Assembly: GCF_024585165.1 (NCBI RefSeq)
Contig: NZ_CP029008.1
Location: 2,108,001-2,172,000 of the forward strand
DNA from: Bradyrhizobium sp. WBOS07
GTDB taxonomy: Bacteria; Pseudomonadota; Alphaproteobacteria; Rhizobiales; Xanthobacteraceae
DNA length: 64,000 nt
Reading direction: 5' to 3'
Position numbers and translations under genes: made by a program. Position 1 is the stretch's first letter, and every line of letters starts with the position of its first letter. This document shows positions 27,199 through 35,817 of this stretch, in pieces. Below the pieces are notes generated by a model that was given only the letters and a program-made list of their open reading frames with translations, had not been told where the DNA came from and searched no databases.

Positions 27199-29532
27199 TT
27201 AGAAGGTGTGCTGCAGTTTCACCGAGACGTTCCGGCCGGTCTCCACCAGGGGATTTGTGAAGCTCCGGGGATAGGAGCGATTCACGAATGTCGATGCGTC
27301 GACATAGGCCGTATTGAAGATGTTCTCCAAACCGAGGATCAGCTTGGTATCGCCCAGTTGCGGCGATACCAGCTTGCCGAGTTGAAGCGTCGCATAGAGC
27401 TTGGGGATGGCGTAGCCCGAGGTCGTATATTCCTGCGCCGGATCGATCCGGGTCTTGCTGGCGGCCCAATCGATCACGCCGAGGATCGAATAGGCGCCAC
27501 TCGCGTCCGCATATTGTATCCCCAACCGCCCGCGATACGGCGCGAGAAAAGGCAGCGGCTTGTCGGTCACCGTATTGGTTCCGCGCAGCTGGGCGAAACT
27601 CGTGAACAGGTTAACGGCAGGCGTGATCTGCCAGCGCGCCTCCAGCTCGACGCCGGTCACCTCGGCCTTGCCGACGTTCTGTGACTGGGTGTATCCGCCG
27701 ACACCGTTGAGCGTCACCGCGGTCGTCTGCAGAAAATTCTCGTAATGCGTATCGAACGCCGTGACCTTGAGCTCCGCATGGGTCGTATGAAAGCGTGCGC
27801 CTCCTTCGTAGGTCACACCGCTCTCGGGCTTCAGGTTCGGATTGGGAAGCTGGGTGGCCGTCACCGCGAACAGCTCGGAGTTCGTCGGCTGGCGGAACGA
27901 GGTCGCCACGTTGCCGAGCAGGTCGACGTTGGGCAGGACGGCGTAGACAAAGCCAAGGCTGCCGGTCGGAGCCGTCTGATCGACGTTGGTGTTGCGCGCA
28001 TAGACGGCCCGAACATTTGCTGGAATGGTCGATGCGAGCGGTGAAGTCTCCGTGGTCGTGTTGAACCAGTCGAAGCGGCCGCCCGCCGAAAGCGTCAGCG
28101 GCTGGATCGGCTTCCATTCGTGCAGGACGAAGGCACCGACATTGGATTGTGTCGTGTCCGGACCTTGCTTGGTGTACGGAGAGAAGACGTCGCTGATCAC
28201 GGCCCCGGTCGTTCCGTTGCGAGTGATCGTCTCGGAGGTCGACTCGCTGCCCGGCCGCGCTTCCCGGAAGCCGTCAAGGCCGAGCGTCGTCTTGTTTGCT
28301 CCCCAGGGACTGAGCCAGGGAATTGCGGCCAGCGAGCGGCCCCCGATCACCAAGGGGCCGATGACGTGGCTGGTGGATTTGACGGTTCTGGTGGTAATGC
28401 CCGCAGCGTTGATCGTATTGTTTATGGTCGAGAGCTTGGTGTCGAAATAGTTGACGTAGAAGGAGGTCTCGACGTGCTTCACGAGGCCGTCGAGCTCGCC
28501 GGTATAGGCGATGCGCGCCGAATGCACCTGGTTGGGATCCTGTCGCACCTGCAGATAAGGCGCGCCCGGCGCTCCTCCGACGCCGCCGGCGCGGCCGTCG
28601 ACCTCGCTGTAGGAACGCAACGAAAGCTCCAGTCTCTGTCCGATGTCGGGCGAGTAGCCGAGCTTGATGTTGCCGCCGACGCTCTGATAGTCGCTGTTCG
28701 GCACCCTCCCGAGCGGGGATTGATAGTCGCCGCCCCAGCGTCCGGCAAAGCCGCCGATGAAATCGAAGCCCTGTCCGGCGCCCTTGACCCAGTCGTAGGT
28801 GTTGAACGAATTGGCCGCGCTGCCGTAGCCGGTTGACCAGCCGCCGCCTGTGAAGCGGAACGGCCCCGACGTATCGCCGGTATAGGATCTGGTGACGACG
28901 TTGACCAATCCGGTCAGCGCCTCGCTTCCATAGACGACGGAGCCCGGACCGCGGATCACTTCCACGCGCTCGATTTCGTCGGGCGCAAGATAATTGAGCT
29001 GCAGCGTATTGCGACCACGAAAGCGATCGCCGTCGATAAACATCGGCGAACGGAAGCTGTTCGACGAGAACCCGCGCAAATAGATTTGGCCGCCGATGCC
29101 GCCGGAGCGCGCGATCGAGACTCCCGGGACGGAGGCAAGAACATCGAGAAGACCGGTTGGCGAAGTCGCCTCGATCTGCGCGCGATCGACGACCGTGATG
29201 CTCTGCTCCGCCAGATGGGGGATTCCCGGCTGCGGCAGCCTGCCGCCCATTGGCTTGAGGGAATCGCTGTTGGTGCCTTCAGGGGCCGTTGCGCCGGCTT
29301 GCCGGCCTTGTGCTGGCTGCACGGCCGTGGATTGAGCCTGTCGCGTCGCGCGAGCCGTGCTCTGACGTACAGCGCGACGCGGCTTCGCCGGTTCTCCTGC
29401 CTCCACGGTCACCGCCGGCAGCACGGATTGTTGTGATGAACCACTCGCGGTCTGGGCTTCGGCAATCACGCTCGAAGCCGTGGTCACCGCACAAGCGAGC
29501 CCGACGCTCAGTTTGAAGGTCGATGAGAACAT
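27199..29532 (-). CDS. TonB-dependent outer-membrane receptor
   Basis: A 777-residue gated beta-barrel importer. It has a signal peptide (MFSSTFKLSVGLACAV), a TonB-box-like segment (LPAVTVEAGE) and a Pro/Arg/Gln-rich spacer of about 65 residues. The plug domain follows (LLDVLASVPGVSIARSGG, VEVIRGPGSVVYGSEALTG) and the barrel ends in the usual aromatic residue (LQHTF). Plug features resemble haem/vitamin B12/transferrin-type receptors more than ferric-siderophore ones, but the ligand cannot be read from sequence. ATG 29532 has a strong AGGGGG site. It is divergent from the FecCD-type ABC importer, presumably its inner-membrane partner. Confidence 0.9.
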   Translation of the reverse strand: MFSSTFKLSVGLACAVTTASSVIAEAQTASGSSQQSVLPAVTVEAGEPAKPRRAVRQSTARATRQAQSTAVQPAQGRQAGATAPEGTNSDSLKPMGGRLPQPGIPHLAEQSITVVDRAQIEATSPTGLLDVLASVPGVSIARSGGIGGQIYLRGFSSNSFRSPMFIDGDRFRGRNTLQLNYLAPDEIERVEVIRGPGSVVYGSEALTGLVNVVTRSYTGDTSGPFRFTGGGWSTGYGSAANSFNTYDWVKGAGQGFDFIGGFAGRWGGDYQSPLGRVPNSDYQSVGGNIKLGYSPDIGQRLELSLRSYSEVDGRAGGVGGAPGAPYLQVRQDPNQVHSARIAYTGELDGLVKHVETSFYVNYFDTKLSTINNTINAAGITTRTVKSTSHVIGPLVIGGRSLAAIPWLSPWGANKTTLGLDGFREARPGSESTSETITRNGTTGAVISDVFSPYTKQGPDTTQSNVGAFVLHEWKPIQPLTLSAGGRFDWFNTTTETSPLASTIPANVRAVYARNTNVDQTAPTGSLGFVYAVLPNVDLLGNVATSFRQPTNSELFAVTATQLPNPNLKPESGVTYEGGARFHTTHAELKVTAFDTHYENFLQTTAVTLNGVGGYTQSQNVGKAEVTGVELEARWQITPAVNLFTSFAQLRGTNTVTDKPLPFLAPYRGRLGIQYADASGAYSILGVIDWAASKTRIDPAQEYTTSGYAIPKLYATLQLGKLVSPQLGDTKLILGLENIFNTAYVDASTFVNRSYPRSFTNPLVETGRNVSVKLQHTF

Positions 29533-29889
29533 CGAACCCCCTTTGGAGATAAGCACGGTTCTCAGCAACATCGACGACACCCCTCAGCATTCACTCAGCC
29601 GCGCGGTCATTATCGTGTCGCAATCGCCTGAGCCATGGTCCGCAGGCGAGTTTCGAGCGATTCAAATTGTGCCGCTTGCGGGCGCTATCGCGCGGTCGAT
29701 ACACGCGATCTGATCATGCATCGTCGCGATCGATCGTAACGATGCGCTTCCTTTGAACGATTCCAGGTCCAGAGCGCCGCACTTGCAATCCTCGACGCAT
29801 ATTTTGCTTTGGCGTTTTCTTCCGCGGCACTATGTAGCCATGTCGGCGGCGCCACTCGCATCATCATTGGCGCCCGAGGTCCTTGATTG
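29533..29889. promoter_or_regulatory. divergent promoter region of the TonB receptor and ABC importer
   Basis: A 357-base shared regulatory region. It contains a 7-bp inverted repeat, GCATCGT (29718-29724) with ACGATGC (29739-29745), around a GATCGATC centre. It also contains a hairpin, GGCGCCA (29848-29854) with TGGCGCC (29868-29874), ending 15 bases before the importer start. I looked for a cobalamin riboswitch core and a Fur/Irr-type box and found neither clearly. Confidence 0.45.
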
Positions 29890-30987
29890 ATGTTGTTGTC
29901 GTTGCGCCGGGGGAGACCATTGCAGGGCTTGGGGGCCATCCCCGTGATTGCGTTCGCCTTGCTTGGCACGGCGCATGCGATGGATGTGACGGACCAGCGC
30001 AACCGCAAGCTCTCGTTCGAACGGTTGCCGGAGCGCCTGGTTGTCATTCCGATCCCCGCGCCCTCGACCTTCATGACGATCGATGGCAGCGAGCGGAAGA
30101 TCGTCGGCATGAACGAATACGCCGCACGTGCCATGCACGAGGGCATTGCCGCGAAGCTGTTTCCTGGCTTCAAGCAGATTCAGACCGGCGTGACGACCGG
30201 GGGAGACGCATCGAACTTCGCGCCGAACGTCGAGGCGATCCTCGCATTGCGCCCGGATGCGATCTTCCAATGGGCCAACAACAACGACGTCATCGGACCA
30301 TTGGACCGGACCGGGGTCCCCGTGGTCGGAATGCGTGTGGGCTCGTTCGAGAACTACGTCGAGTACGTGAAGTTGATGGGGAAGATCGCGGGCAGGGAAG
30401 ACCGCGCCGGCCAATTGCTCACCAAACAGGACGAGGTCCGGCAGTCGCTGGCGTCGCGGTTTTCCGATCTGTCGTCGACGCAGCGGCCGCGCGTGGCCTA
30501 TTTCAACCGCGCCATGAACGTGCTGCGCATCAGTGGTCAGGGAACGGCGCAGGATCTGGCCATTCAGCTGGCCGGCGGCCAGAACGCGGTCGGCAGCGCG
30601 GCCTCGATCAGCACAGTGACGATCGAGCAGATCCTGGCGTGGAATCCGCAAGTCGTCCTGCTCGGAAACTTCGATGCGGCGATGCCGTCCGATCTCTACC
30701 GCGATCCGCGCTGGCAGGGCATCGATGCGGTCCGGACGCGCCGCGTCTATCGCGTTCCGCTCGGCGGCTATCGCTGGGATCCGCCAAGTCACGAATCGGC
30801 GCTTGGCTGGCTCTGGCTGGCGGGTCTGCTGCATCCCGAGCTTGCACAGGTGAACATTCGTACCTCGGTGCGGGACTGGTTCGGCTTCCTCTATGATTAC
30901 AAGCCGACGGACGAGGAAATCGACCGCATCTTGTTTCTGCGGGAAAACGCCGGCTCCGCCGGCTACGACGCGTATCGGGCTCATTGA
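29890..30987 (+). CDS. periplasmic metal/metallophore-binding protein of a FecCD-type ABC importer
   Basis: A substrate-binding protein of the TroA/BtuF/FhuD fold, about 365 residues with a signal peptide (LGAIPVIAFALLGTAHA). Fold markers include ERLVVIPIPAPSTFM, VEAILALRPDAIFQW, and the C-terminal DPPSHESALGWLWLAGLLHPEL. Similar proteins bind haem, B12, ferric siderophores or (MolA) molybdate/tungstate. Which ligand applies here is not visible. ATG 29890 is preferred; a TTG lies directly before it. Its stop overlaps the permease start (ATGA), giving a tight three-gene operon. Confidence 0.85.
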   Translation: MLLSLRRGRPLQGLGAIPVIAFALLGTAHAMDVTDQRNRKLSFERLPERLVVIPIPAPSTFMTIDGSERKIVGMNEYAARAMHEGIAAKLFPGFKQIQTGVTTGGDASNFAPNVEAILALRPDAIFQWANNNDVIGPLDRTGVPVVGMRVGSFENYVEYVKLMGKIAGREDRAGQLLTKQDEVRQSLASRFSDLSSTQRPRVAYFNRAMNVLRISGQGTAQDLAIQLAGGQNAVGSAASISTVTIEQILAWNPQVVLLGNFDAAMPSDLYRDPRWQGIDAVRTRRVYRVPLGGYRWDPPSHESALGWLWLAGLLHPELAQVNIRTSVRDWFGFLYDYKPTDEEIDRILFLRENAGSAGYDAYRAH

Positions 30988-32036
30988 TGGGAAGCGCCAT
31001 CTCACGCCCAGCTCCACAGACAGGTGAACGATCCTTTGCCCTGTATTACGTTGCTCTCGCCGCGGGCTTGATACTCGTCTTGCTGTGGTCGGTCGCATCG
31101 GGACGATATCAGGTCCCGTTCGGCACGGTGCTGTCGATCATCCTGTCCCATCTCGTCGCCGTCAAAGCGACGTGGACGGCCACCGAAGCCGTGGTCGTCG
31201 AAACGGTGAGGCTGCCGCGCGTGCTCACCGCCGCCGTCGCCGGCGCCGGTCTGTCGCTCTGCGGCGCGGTGCTCCAGGCGATCTTCCGCAACCCGCTGGT
31301 CGGACCGCAGACCATCGGCGCATCCTCCGGCGCTGCCCTTGGCGGCGTCACCGTCATCTACCTCGTCGGGTTCGGACCGCTGGTTCAGATCGGCGCGTTC
31401 GGAGGCGCTGCCCTTGCGCTCGTGGCCGTGCTTGCGTTCCATCGCAGCGACAATCTCTCGCCGATCCTCACGCTCGTTCTTGCGGGCGTGGTCGTCAGCG
31501 CGTTCTGCAGCGCTTTGGTCGGACTCGTGACCTATCTGGCAGATCCCGAGACGACGTTGCAGGTGATCGTGTTCTGGCTGCTGGGCAGCTTTGCGTCCTC
31601 GACCTGGCCGCAATTCGGCTTGGTCGCGATCTGCACTACGTTCGCGGCCGTCGTTCTCGTCGGCATGCGGTGGCGCGTGAACGTGCTTTCGCTTGGTGAT
31701 GACGAGGCCCGAACGCTCGGCGTCAATCCGGCGCGCGACCGGTTGATCCTTCTTGCGGCCGCGTGCCTTGCGATCTCGTCCCAGGTTGCGGTGAGTGGGA
31801 CCATCGGCTGGGTCGGTCTCATCATCCCTAACCTCGCGCGCATGATGGTCGGGGCAGACAACCGCCGGATTCTACCGGTGTCGACGTTCCTCGGCGCCAT
31901 CTTCCTGGTTGCGGCGGACACGCTCGCGCGGTCGCTGACACCGGCGGAAATTCCGGTCGGAATCATCACGGCGCTGGTCGGCACGCCGATCTTCGCGCTG
32001 CTGCTTCGGCGCACGACGAAGAGCGGTGCCGCATGA
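30984..32036 (+). CDS. FecCD/BtuC-type ABC permease
   Basis: Inner-membrane permease of the type II importer family, 350 residues with about ten helices. Family signatures: VRLPRVLTAAVAGAGLSLCGAVLQ, NPLVGPQTIGASSGAALG, and VSGTIGWVGLIIPNLARMMVG, the cytoplasmic coupling region. It forms a homodimer with the ATPase encoded next. The gene overlaps both neighbours by 4 bases. Confidence 0.94.
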   Translation: MMGSAISRPAPQTGERSFALYYVALAAGLILVLLWSVASGRYQVPFGTVLSIILSHLVAVKATWTATEAVVVETVRLPRVLTAAVAGAGLSLCGAVLQAIFRNPLVGPQTIGASSGAALGGVTVIYLVGFGPLVQIGAFGGAALALVAVLAFHRSDNLSPILTLVLAGVVVSAFCSALVGLVTYLADPETTLQVIVFWLLGSFASSTWPQFGLVAICTTFAAVVLVGMRWRVNVLSLGDDEARTLGVNPARDRLILLAAACLAISSQVAVSGTIGWVGLIIPNLARMMVGADNRRILPVSTFLGAIFLVAADTLARSLTPAEIPVGIITALVGTPIFALLLRRTTKSGAA

Positions 32037-32809
32037 TCCGCATCGAGAATGCAGGCCACAGCTACGGATCCGGACGTTGGCTCTTTCGTGGCCTGTCGGC
32101 GAGCTTTCCCGCGGGCAGGATCGCCGCCATCCTCGGGCCCAATGGCTGCGGCAAGACGACCCTGCTGCGGGCGATCGGCGGGACGCTGACGCTCAAGGAA
32201 GGAATTGTCGAGATCGACGGTCACGTCGGTTTCGTTCCACAGGCGCTGACGGCGGATCAGTCCTACAACGCCGTCGACATGGTGCTGCTGGGCCGGAGCC
32301 GCTATCTCGGCCGGTTCAGCTCGCCGGGCCGCACGGACCGGGACCGCGCCTATGCGTGCCTCGAGGAAGTCGGCCTCGCGGCGCTCGCGCAGCAGCGTTA
32401 TGACCGGCTCAGCGGCGGGCAGCGGCAGCTCGTGCTGCTGGCCCGCGCGCTGGCCAGCGACTGCAAGGTCCTGGTGCTGGACGAGCCGGCCTCGGCGCTC
32501 GACATCGCCAATCAGGGCGTCGTTCTTCGTCTGCTCGTGCGCCTCGCGAGCTCCCTTGGCTTGACGGTGCTATTCACGACGCATCATCCCGACCACGCGA
32601 TCGGCATCGCCGACACGACGCTGTTGATGCAGCGGGATGCCACTCACATCGCAGGCCGCACCGAGATGGTCCTGACCGAAAGCAATCTCGCGCGGATGTA
32701 CGGCGTGCCGGTTCGCCGCGTGGATATCCATGCGGGCGGCGAGACGGCATCGGCGATCGTACCGTTGCACGGCCTGCCGGGCAAAGCGCCGGATCTGGCG
32801 CCGCGTTGA
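32033..32809 (+). CDS. ABC importer ATP-binding protein (FecE/BtuD type)
   Basis: ATPase that drives the FecCD-type importer, 258 residues. It has Walker A GPNGCGKTT, signature LSGGQRQL, Walker B VLVLDEPAS and the switch His in TTHHPDH. It overlaps the permease gene by 4 bases and is convergent, 2 bases apart, with a minus-strand gene of unknown function. This spacing suggests the three minus-strand genes belong to the same locus. Confidence 0.94.
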   Translation: MIRIENAGHSYGSGRWLFRGLSASFPAGRIAAILGPNGCGKTTLLRAIGGTLTLKEGIVEIDGHVGFVPQALTADQSYNAVDMVLLGRSRYLGRFSSPGRTDRDRAYACLEEVGLAALAQQRYDRLSGGQRQLVLLARALASDCKVLVLDEPASALDIANQGVVLRLLVRLASSLGLTVLFTTHHPDHAIGIADTTLLMQRDATHIAGRTEMVLTESNLARMYGVPVRRVDIHAGGETASAIVPLHGLPGKAPDLAPR

Positions 32810-32811
32810 GA

Positions 32812-33462
32812 TCAGACGTCGTCGGGATCGGCCCGGGTTGCGGCCTTTTCCCTGGCCCAGGGCAGAAAGCCGTCGAGCAGCTTCGTGGCTGCGGGCATGA
32901 AGTTGCTGCCATGATGGTAGAACGGATCGAGCGTCGAGACGAGCATGCGGCCGGGCAGGGTGACGCGATCCTCGTAGAGCAGCGCTCCGCCGCTGTCGCG
33001 GCCCTCGGGATCGGCGGGAACGTCGATCAGGGCGCGCGCGCCGGCGGGCGGGGTCAGCACGCCGTGGAAGTGCCATATCGTGTTTTCGAACGGCACCGCC
33101 CGAAACAGCTCGTGATCGGGTGCGAGCAGGCGGTTCGGCGGCCGGGCGTCCTTGTCCAGCCACCACCAGAAGTTGGTCGGTCGTGCCGCCCACGTCACGC
33201 CTGGCAACCACGTGTCGGCGCGATTTTCGCCGAACACGACCAGCGTGCGCCCGGCTTTCGCAAAATCGATCAGAACGTCGCGCTTGGCGCACAGAATGTT
33301 CGGGTTGATGCGATCCGGGACGATCAGGAATGTGACACCGGCCAAGGCATCGGTCGTGAGCTCCGGGGCATAGATGGCCTTGTCGAACAGCTCTCGATAG
33401 CGCGGGCCGTAAATTGCCGCGTGATGGTAGAACGTGCCGCCGTCGAGGATCGCCAGGCTCAT
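32812..33462 (-). CDS. class I glutamine-amidotransferase-like protein of unknown function (1)
   Basis: A cytosolic 216-residue protein whose first half resembles the Rossmann-like GATase1/ThuA fold (VTFLIVPDRINPNIL, AGRTLVVFGENRADTWLPGV). I see no clear catalytic Cys-His-Glu triad, so it may bind rather than hydrolyse a ligand. ATG 33462 overlaps the TGA of the next gene (ATGA); a longer frame would intrude on it. It is translationally coupled with a second protein of similar type and lies beside a metal ABC importer. Function unknown; the fold call is by eye. Confidence 0.6.
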   Translation of the reverse strand: MSLAILDGGTFYHHAAIYGPRYRELFDKAIYAPELTTDALAGVTFLIVPDRINPNILCAKRDVLIDFAKAGRTLVVFGENRADTWLPGVTWAARPTNFWWWLDKDARPPNRLLAPDHELFRAVPFENTIWHFHGVLTPPAGARALIDVPADPEGRDSGGALLYEDRVTLPGRMLVSTLDPFYHHGSNFMPAATKLLDGFLPWAREKAATRADPDDV

Positions 33463-34061
33463 TGAACGTCTCGCCCCGCGGCGACCCATTGCATGATCCG
33501 GGGCGCCAGCTGCTTGTCCTCGCCGCCGAAGCTCCAGAGGTCGTTTCCCCCGTGGAAAAGCACGTGGCCGCGGCCGACAGGATAGATGAAGTCGAGCGGC
33601 AGGTTCGGCTTGCCGAGCGCGTGGATGACTTGCGCGTCCGGCGGCGCCTCGTGCCAGACCCTCCCATAGAACCCGGACACGCCGCGACGGAAGGTCAGAT
33701 CGTGCGGATCAATGCCGTGCCAGATCGGATGCTCGGCGAGGCGCAGCACCGTGATGTCGCCCAGCTTGTAATTGTCGATGGTGTGAAAGCCTGCCATGCG
33801 CGGAAGGTAGGAATAGGCGTAGTGACCGTTGGCGACGACGACCCCGCCGCGAACGAGGTATTGCTCGATCTGGGAAGCGCGGGTCGCCAGGAAACGCTGA
33901 TCGCTGTGCATGCTGACGAACAGGACGCTGAAATCATTCAGGTCGATCTCGGGCAGCGAATAGATGTCGCGCAGCAGAATTTGCGGCTCGGTCGTGGCGC
34001 CGGCCAAGTCGCGCAGCGATCCGTCGTCATAGCCGAAGCTGAGAGCAAGTCCCGGCTTCAT
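33459..34061 (-). CDS. class I glutamine-amidotransferase-like protein of unknown function (2)
   Basis: A 200-residue protein with features shared with its downstream neighbour: a beta-strand/loop FSVLFVSMHSDQRF, then YLVRGGVVVANGHYAYSYLP, and a late RGHVLFHGGNDLWSF. The pattern 'gate strand, GGVVVANG, HGGNDLW' is typical of GATase1/ThuA-like folds that have lost or changed the nucleophile. It is coupled to the genes on both sides (3-base gap upstream, ATGA overlap downstream). It presumably forms a complex or pathway with the neighbouring amidotransferase-like and FmdE-like proteins. Function unknown. Confidence 0.6.
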   Translation of the reverse strand: MKPGLALSFGYDDGSLRDLAGATTEPQILLRDIYSLPEIDLNDFSVLFVSMHSDQRFLATRASQIEQYLVRGGVVVANGHYAYSYLPRMAGFHTIDNYKLGDITVLRLAEHPIWHGIDPHDLTFRRGVSGFYGRVWHEAPPDAQVIHALGKPNLPLDFIYPVGRGHVLFHGGNDLWSFGGEDKQLAPRIMQWVAAGRDVQ

Positions 34062-34064
34062 GGG

Positions 34065-34556
34065 TCAAGTCGCACGCATCGTGAAGAGAGTGTCCGGCTC
34101 CTTGGCCAGGACATCCTCGGCAACGGAGCGTTTCAATGCGCTCAGCTCACGCTCTTGTGCCGCGGTTCGATTCTTGGCGAACACCAGTTCGAAAAAGCGC
34201 TCGGGCAAGACGCCCGGCCGCAACGCCAGCTCGGCGGTGCGCTGACCCAGCGTAATTCGAAAGCTGTAGGAAATGTCGTGGCCCGGTACAAATCGCGCGC
34301 CGGGCAGCGACCGGTCGACCACATAGGCGCCGCGGGTCACGGCACGGGTTACGGCCTCGAACGCGTCCCGCACACCGGGGCCCGGGTGTCCGCTCACGAT
34401 GCAGATGTCGCGTCGTGCCGGCATCGCCTCGGGCGACAGCAGGGCGAACGCCGCCCGCTGCGCCTGGAACACGATCGCAGCCATGGCGAGCGCGGATTGG
34501 CCATGATAGGCGGCCACCATCGGAAAGCCGATCTCGATCGGCTCCTCCTCGGCCAT
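34065..34556 (-). CDS. FmdE-like protein
   Basis: A 163-residue protein that resembles the FmdE domain (formylmethanofuran dehydrogenase subunit E family, PF02663). It has a YHGQSALAMAAIVFQAQRAAF segment where FmdE has FHGHxCPG, then VSGHPGPGVRDAFEAVT and SYSFRITLG. The Cys of the usual HGHxCPG motif is missing. FmdE-like proteins outside methanogens are poorly understood and often lie near molybdenum or metal genes. ATG 34556 is the likelier start; a GTG at 34610 would add 18 residues. It is first in the three-gene minus-strand operon. The family call is tentative. Confidence 0.5.
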   Translation of the reverse strand: MAEEEPIEIGFPMVAAYHGQSALAMAAIVFQAQRAAFALLSPEAMPARRDICIVSGHPGPGVRDAFEAVTRAVTRGAYVVDRSLPGARFVPGHDISYSFRITLGQRTAELALRPGVLPERFFELVFAKNRTAAQERELSALKRSVAEDVLAKEPDTLFTMRAT

Positions 34557-34780
34557 GATGGTGATGGTAGATCCTTCTCGGATTGACGCGCTCACAGATC
34601 CCCGCACCACAAATGGCTGTCAGCCGCACCGGTTATCGCGCGCGTCTGCCCGGGGCAACAGGCCTAGGTTAGATTCAGTCAAAGCGCGGGCAGGCGAAGC
34701 AGCATTGGAGAGCCGCGCGATTGTGCTGCCCGCAGGCGGGAGCGGGGGCGGCAATCGGCTCGAGCAAGATCATTCCGCCG

Positions 34781-35158
34781 CTAGCCGAAATCCTCAAGCT
34801 GCAGCACGATCGGCTTGCCATGCGGCGTGCGGTCGGCGGCGCGGTCCCAGGCATCGCGATAGCGGTGCAGCGTGTCCGTCGAAGCGACGCCTTTGCTTGC
34901 CACCAGGCCTTCCAGCGTGGCGAGCCAATGCAGGTAATAGGTCTCGCCCGTATCAGGATCGCCCGCGGCCTGCGCCCGCTTGATCTCCGAGGCCAGGGCC
35001 GCGGCCCATTCCGGCCAGGTGAACACGCCGCGCTGGTGCAGCGTCAGGGCCATCGCGAACGCATGCGCCTCCCAGGGCGCGCGGAACACCGGACCGTCGT
35101 CGTCGCGCGGGATGCTCGGAATGGCCGCCGTCGCGGCAGCGGCAAGCGCACTGCTCAT
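34781..35158 (-). CDS. nitrile hydratase accessory (activator) protein
   Basis: A 125-residue protein similar to the N-terminal part of the nitrile hydratase beta subunit, as seen in activator/14K proteins that insert cobalt. Key stretch: FRAPWEAHAFAMALTLHQRGVFTWPEWAAAL, written here as APWEAHAFAMALTLHQ followed by GVFTWPEWAAAL, then YYLHWLATLEGLVASKG. Its ATG overlaps the stop of the beta-subunit gene, so it is the last gene of the alpha-beta-activator operon. This alpha-beta-activator order is characteristic of the cobalt type. Confidence 0.88.
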   Translation of the reverse strand: MSSALAAAATAAIPSIPRDDDGPVFRAPWEAHAFAMALTLHQRGVFTWPEWAAALASEIKRAQAAGDPDTGETYYLHWLATLEGLVASKGVASTDTLHRYRDAWDRAADRTPHGKPIVLQLEDFG

Positions 35159-35817
35159 CACGCCGGATCCAGATAGGGCTCGAAGGCGTCGATCGAAACC
35201 TTCAGGGTCGGATCGCCGTCCTCGCCCCAGAGATCGCGGCCTTCGAACACGATTGTGTAGAGCCATTGCGGATGCTCGCCGAGCTCCATCGCCGCCGTAT
35301 CGGGAAACACGTGGCAGCCGTGGTTGAGCTCGACGATTCCGACATGGCCGCGGACATAGCGCGGCAGCCGCGTGTGCGTCTTGGGGTGGATGTTCTTGGC
35401 ACGCACGCGATCGCCGATCTTGAACTTGGCGGGCGCGCTGGCGGGGCGGGCGAACTTGCCGCGCACCATCACGCGTTCGACATTGGCGAGATCGAACTTG
35501 CCGTGCTTGAGCGCCTTTGCAGGCTGCATCGCGTGGCCGGCTTCGACCTCCTCCCTGGTGAGGTAGCCCTTCTCGATCAGCATCTCCTCGAGACCGAGGA
35601 ACCATTTCTTGTAATAGGAGCTCGCGAGATAGACATGCGGCGGCAGCGTCTCGCGATAGTAACGCGAGGTGTCGATGTTGAAGGCGCCGGCCGCGCCCAT
35701 CGCGCGCACCATCGCGAGCACACGGGACTCCCATTCCTCGTGGAACATCGGCTCGTTCGGCTCGGGCTCGACCTTGCCGAACCCGTCCATGCCGCCCATG
35801 TCGTGCACGCCGTTCAT
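35158..35817 (-). CDS. nthB: nitrile hydratase beta subunit
   Basis: The non-catalytic partner that shapes the active site, 219 residues. It starts with the family hallmark [14 protein letters not shown] and contains [17 protein letters not shown]. The C-terminal SH3-like barrel has [20 protein letters not shown] and the late [22 protein letters not shown] 35817 is fixed by this hallmark; the longer frame upstream is alpha-subunit sequence in another frame. It overlaps alpha by 4 bases. Confidence 0.95.
   Translation of the reverse strand: MNGVHDMGGMDGFGKVEPEPNEPMFHEEWESRVLAMVRAMGAAGAFNIDTSRYYRETLPPHVYLASSYYKKWFLGLEEMLIEKGYLTREEVEAGHAMQPAKALKHGKFDLANVERVMVRGKFARPASAPAKFKIGDRVRAKNIHPKTHTRLPRYVRGHVGIVELNHGCHVFPDTAAMELGEHPQWLYTIVFEGRDLWGEDGDPTLKVSIDAFEPYLDPA

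Noticed and set aside
29533..29889. Cobalamin riboswitch before the FecCD importer
   Set aside because: No B12-box core (GCCACTG or AGCCAGGAGACC-like) is present, only unrelated hairpins.
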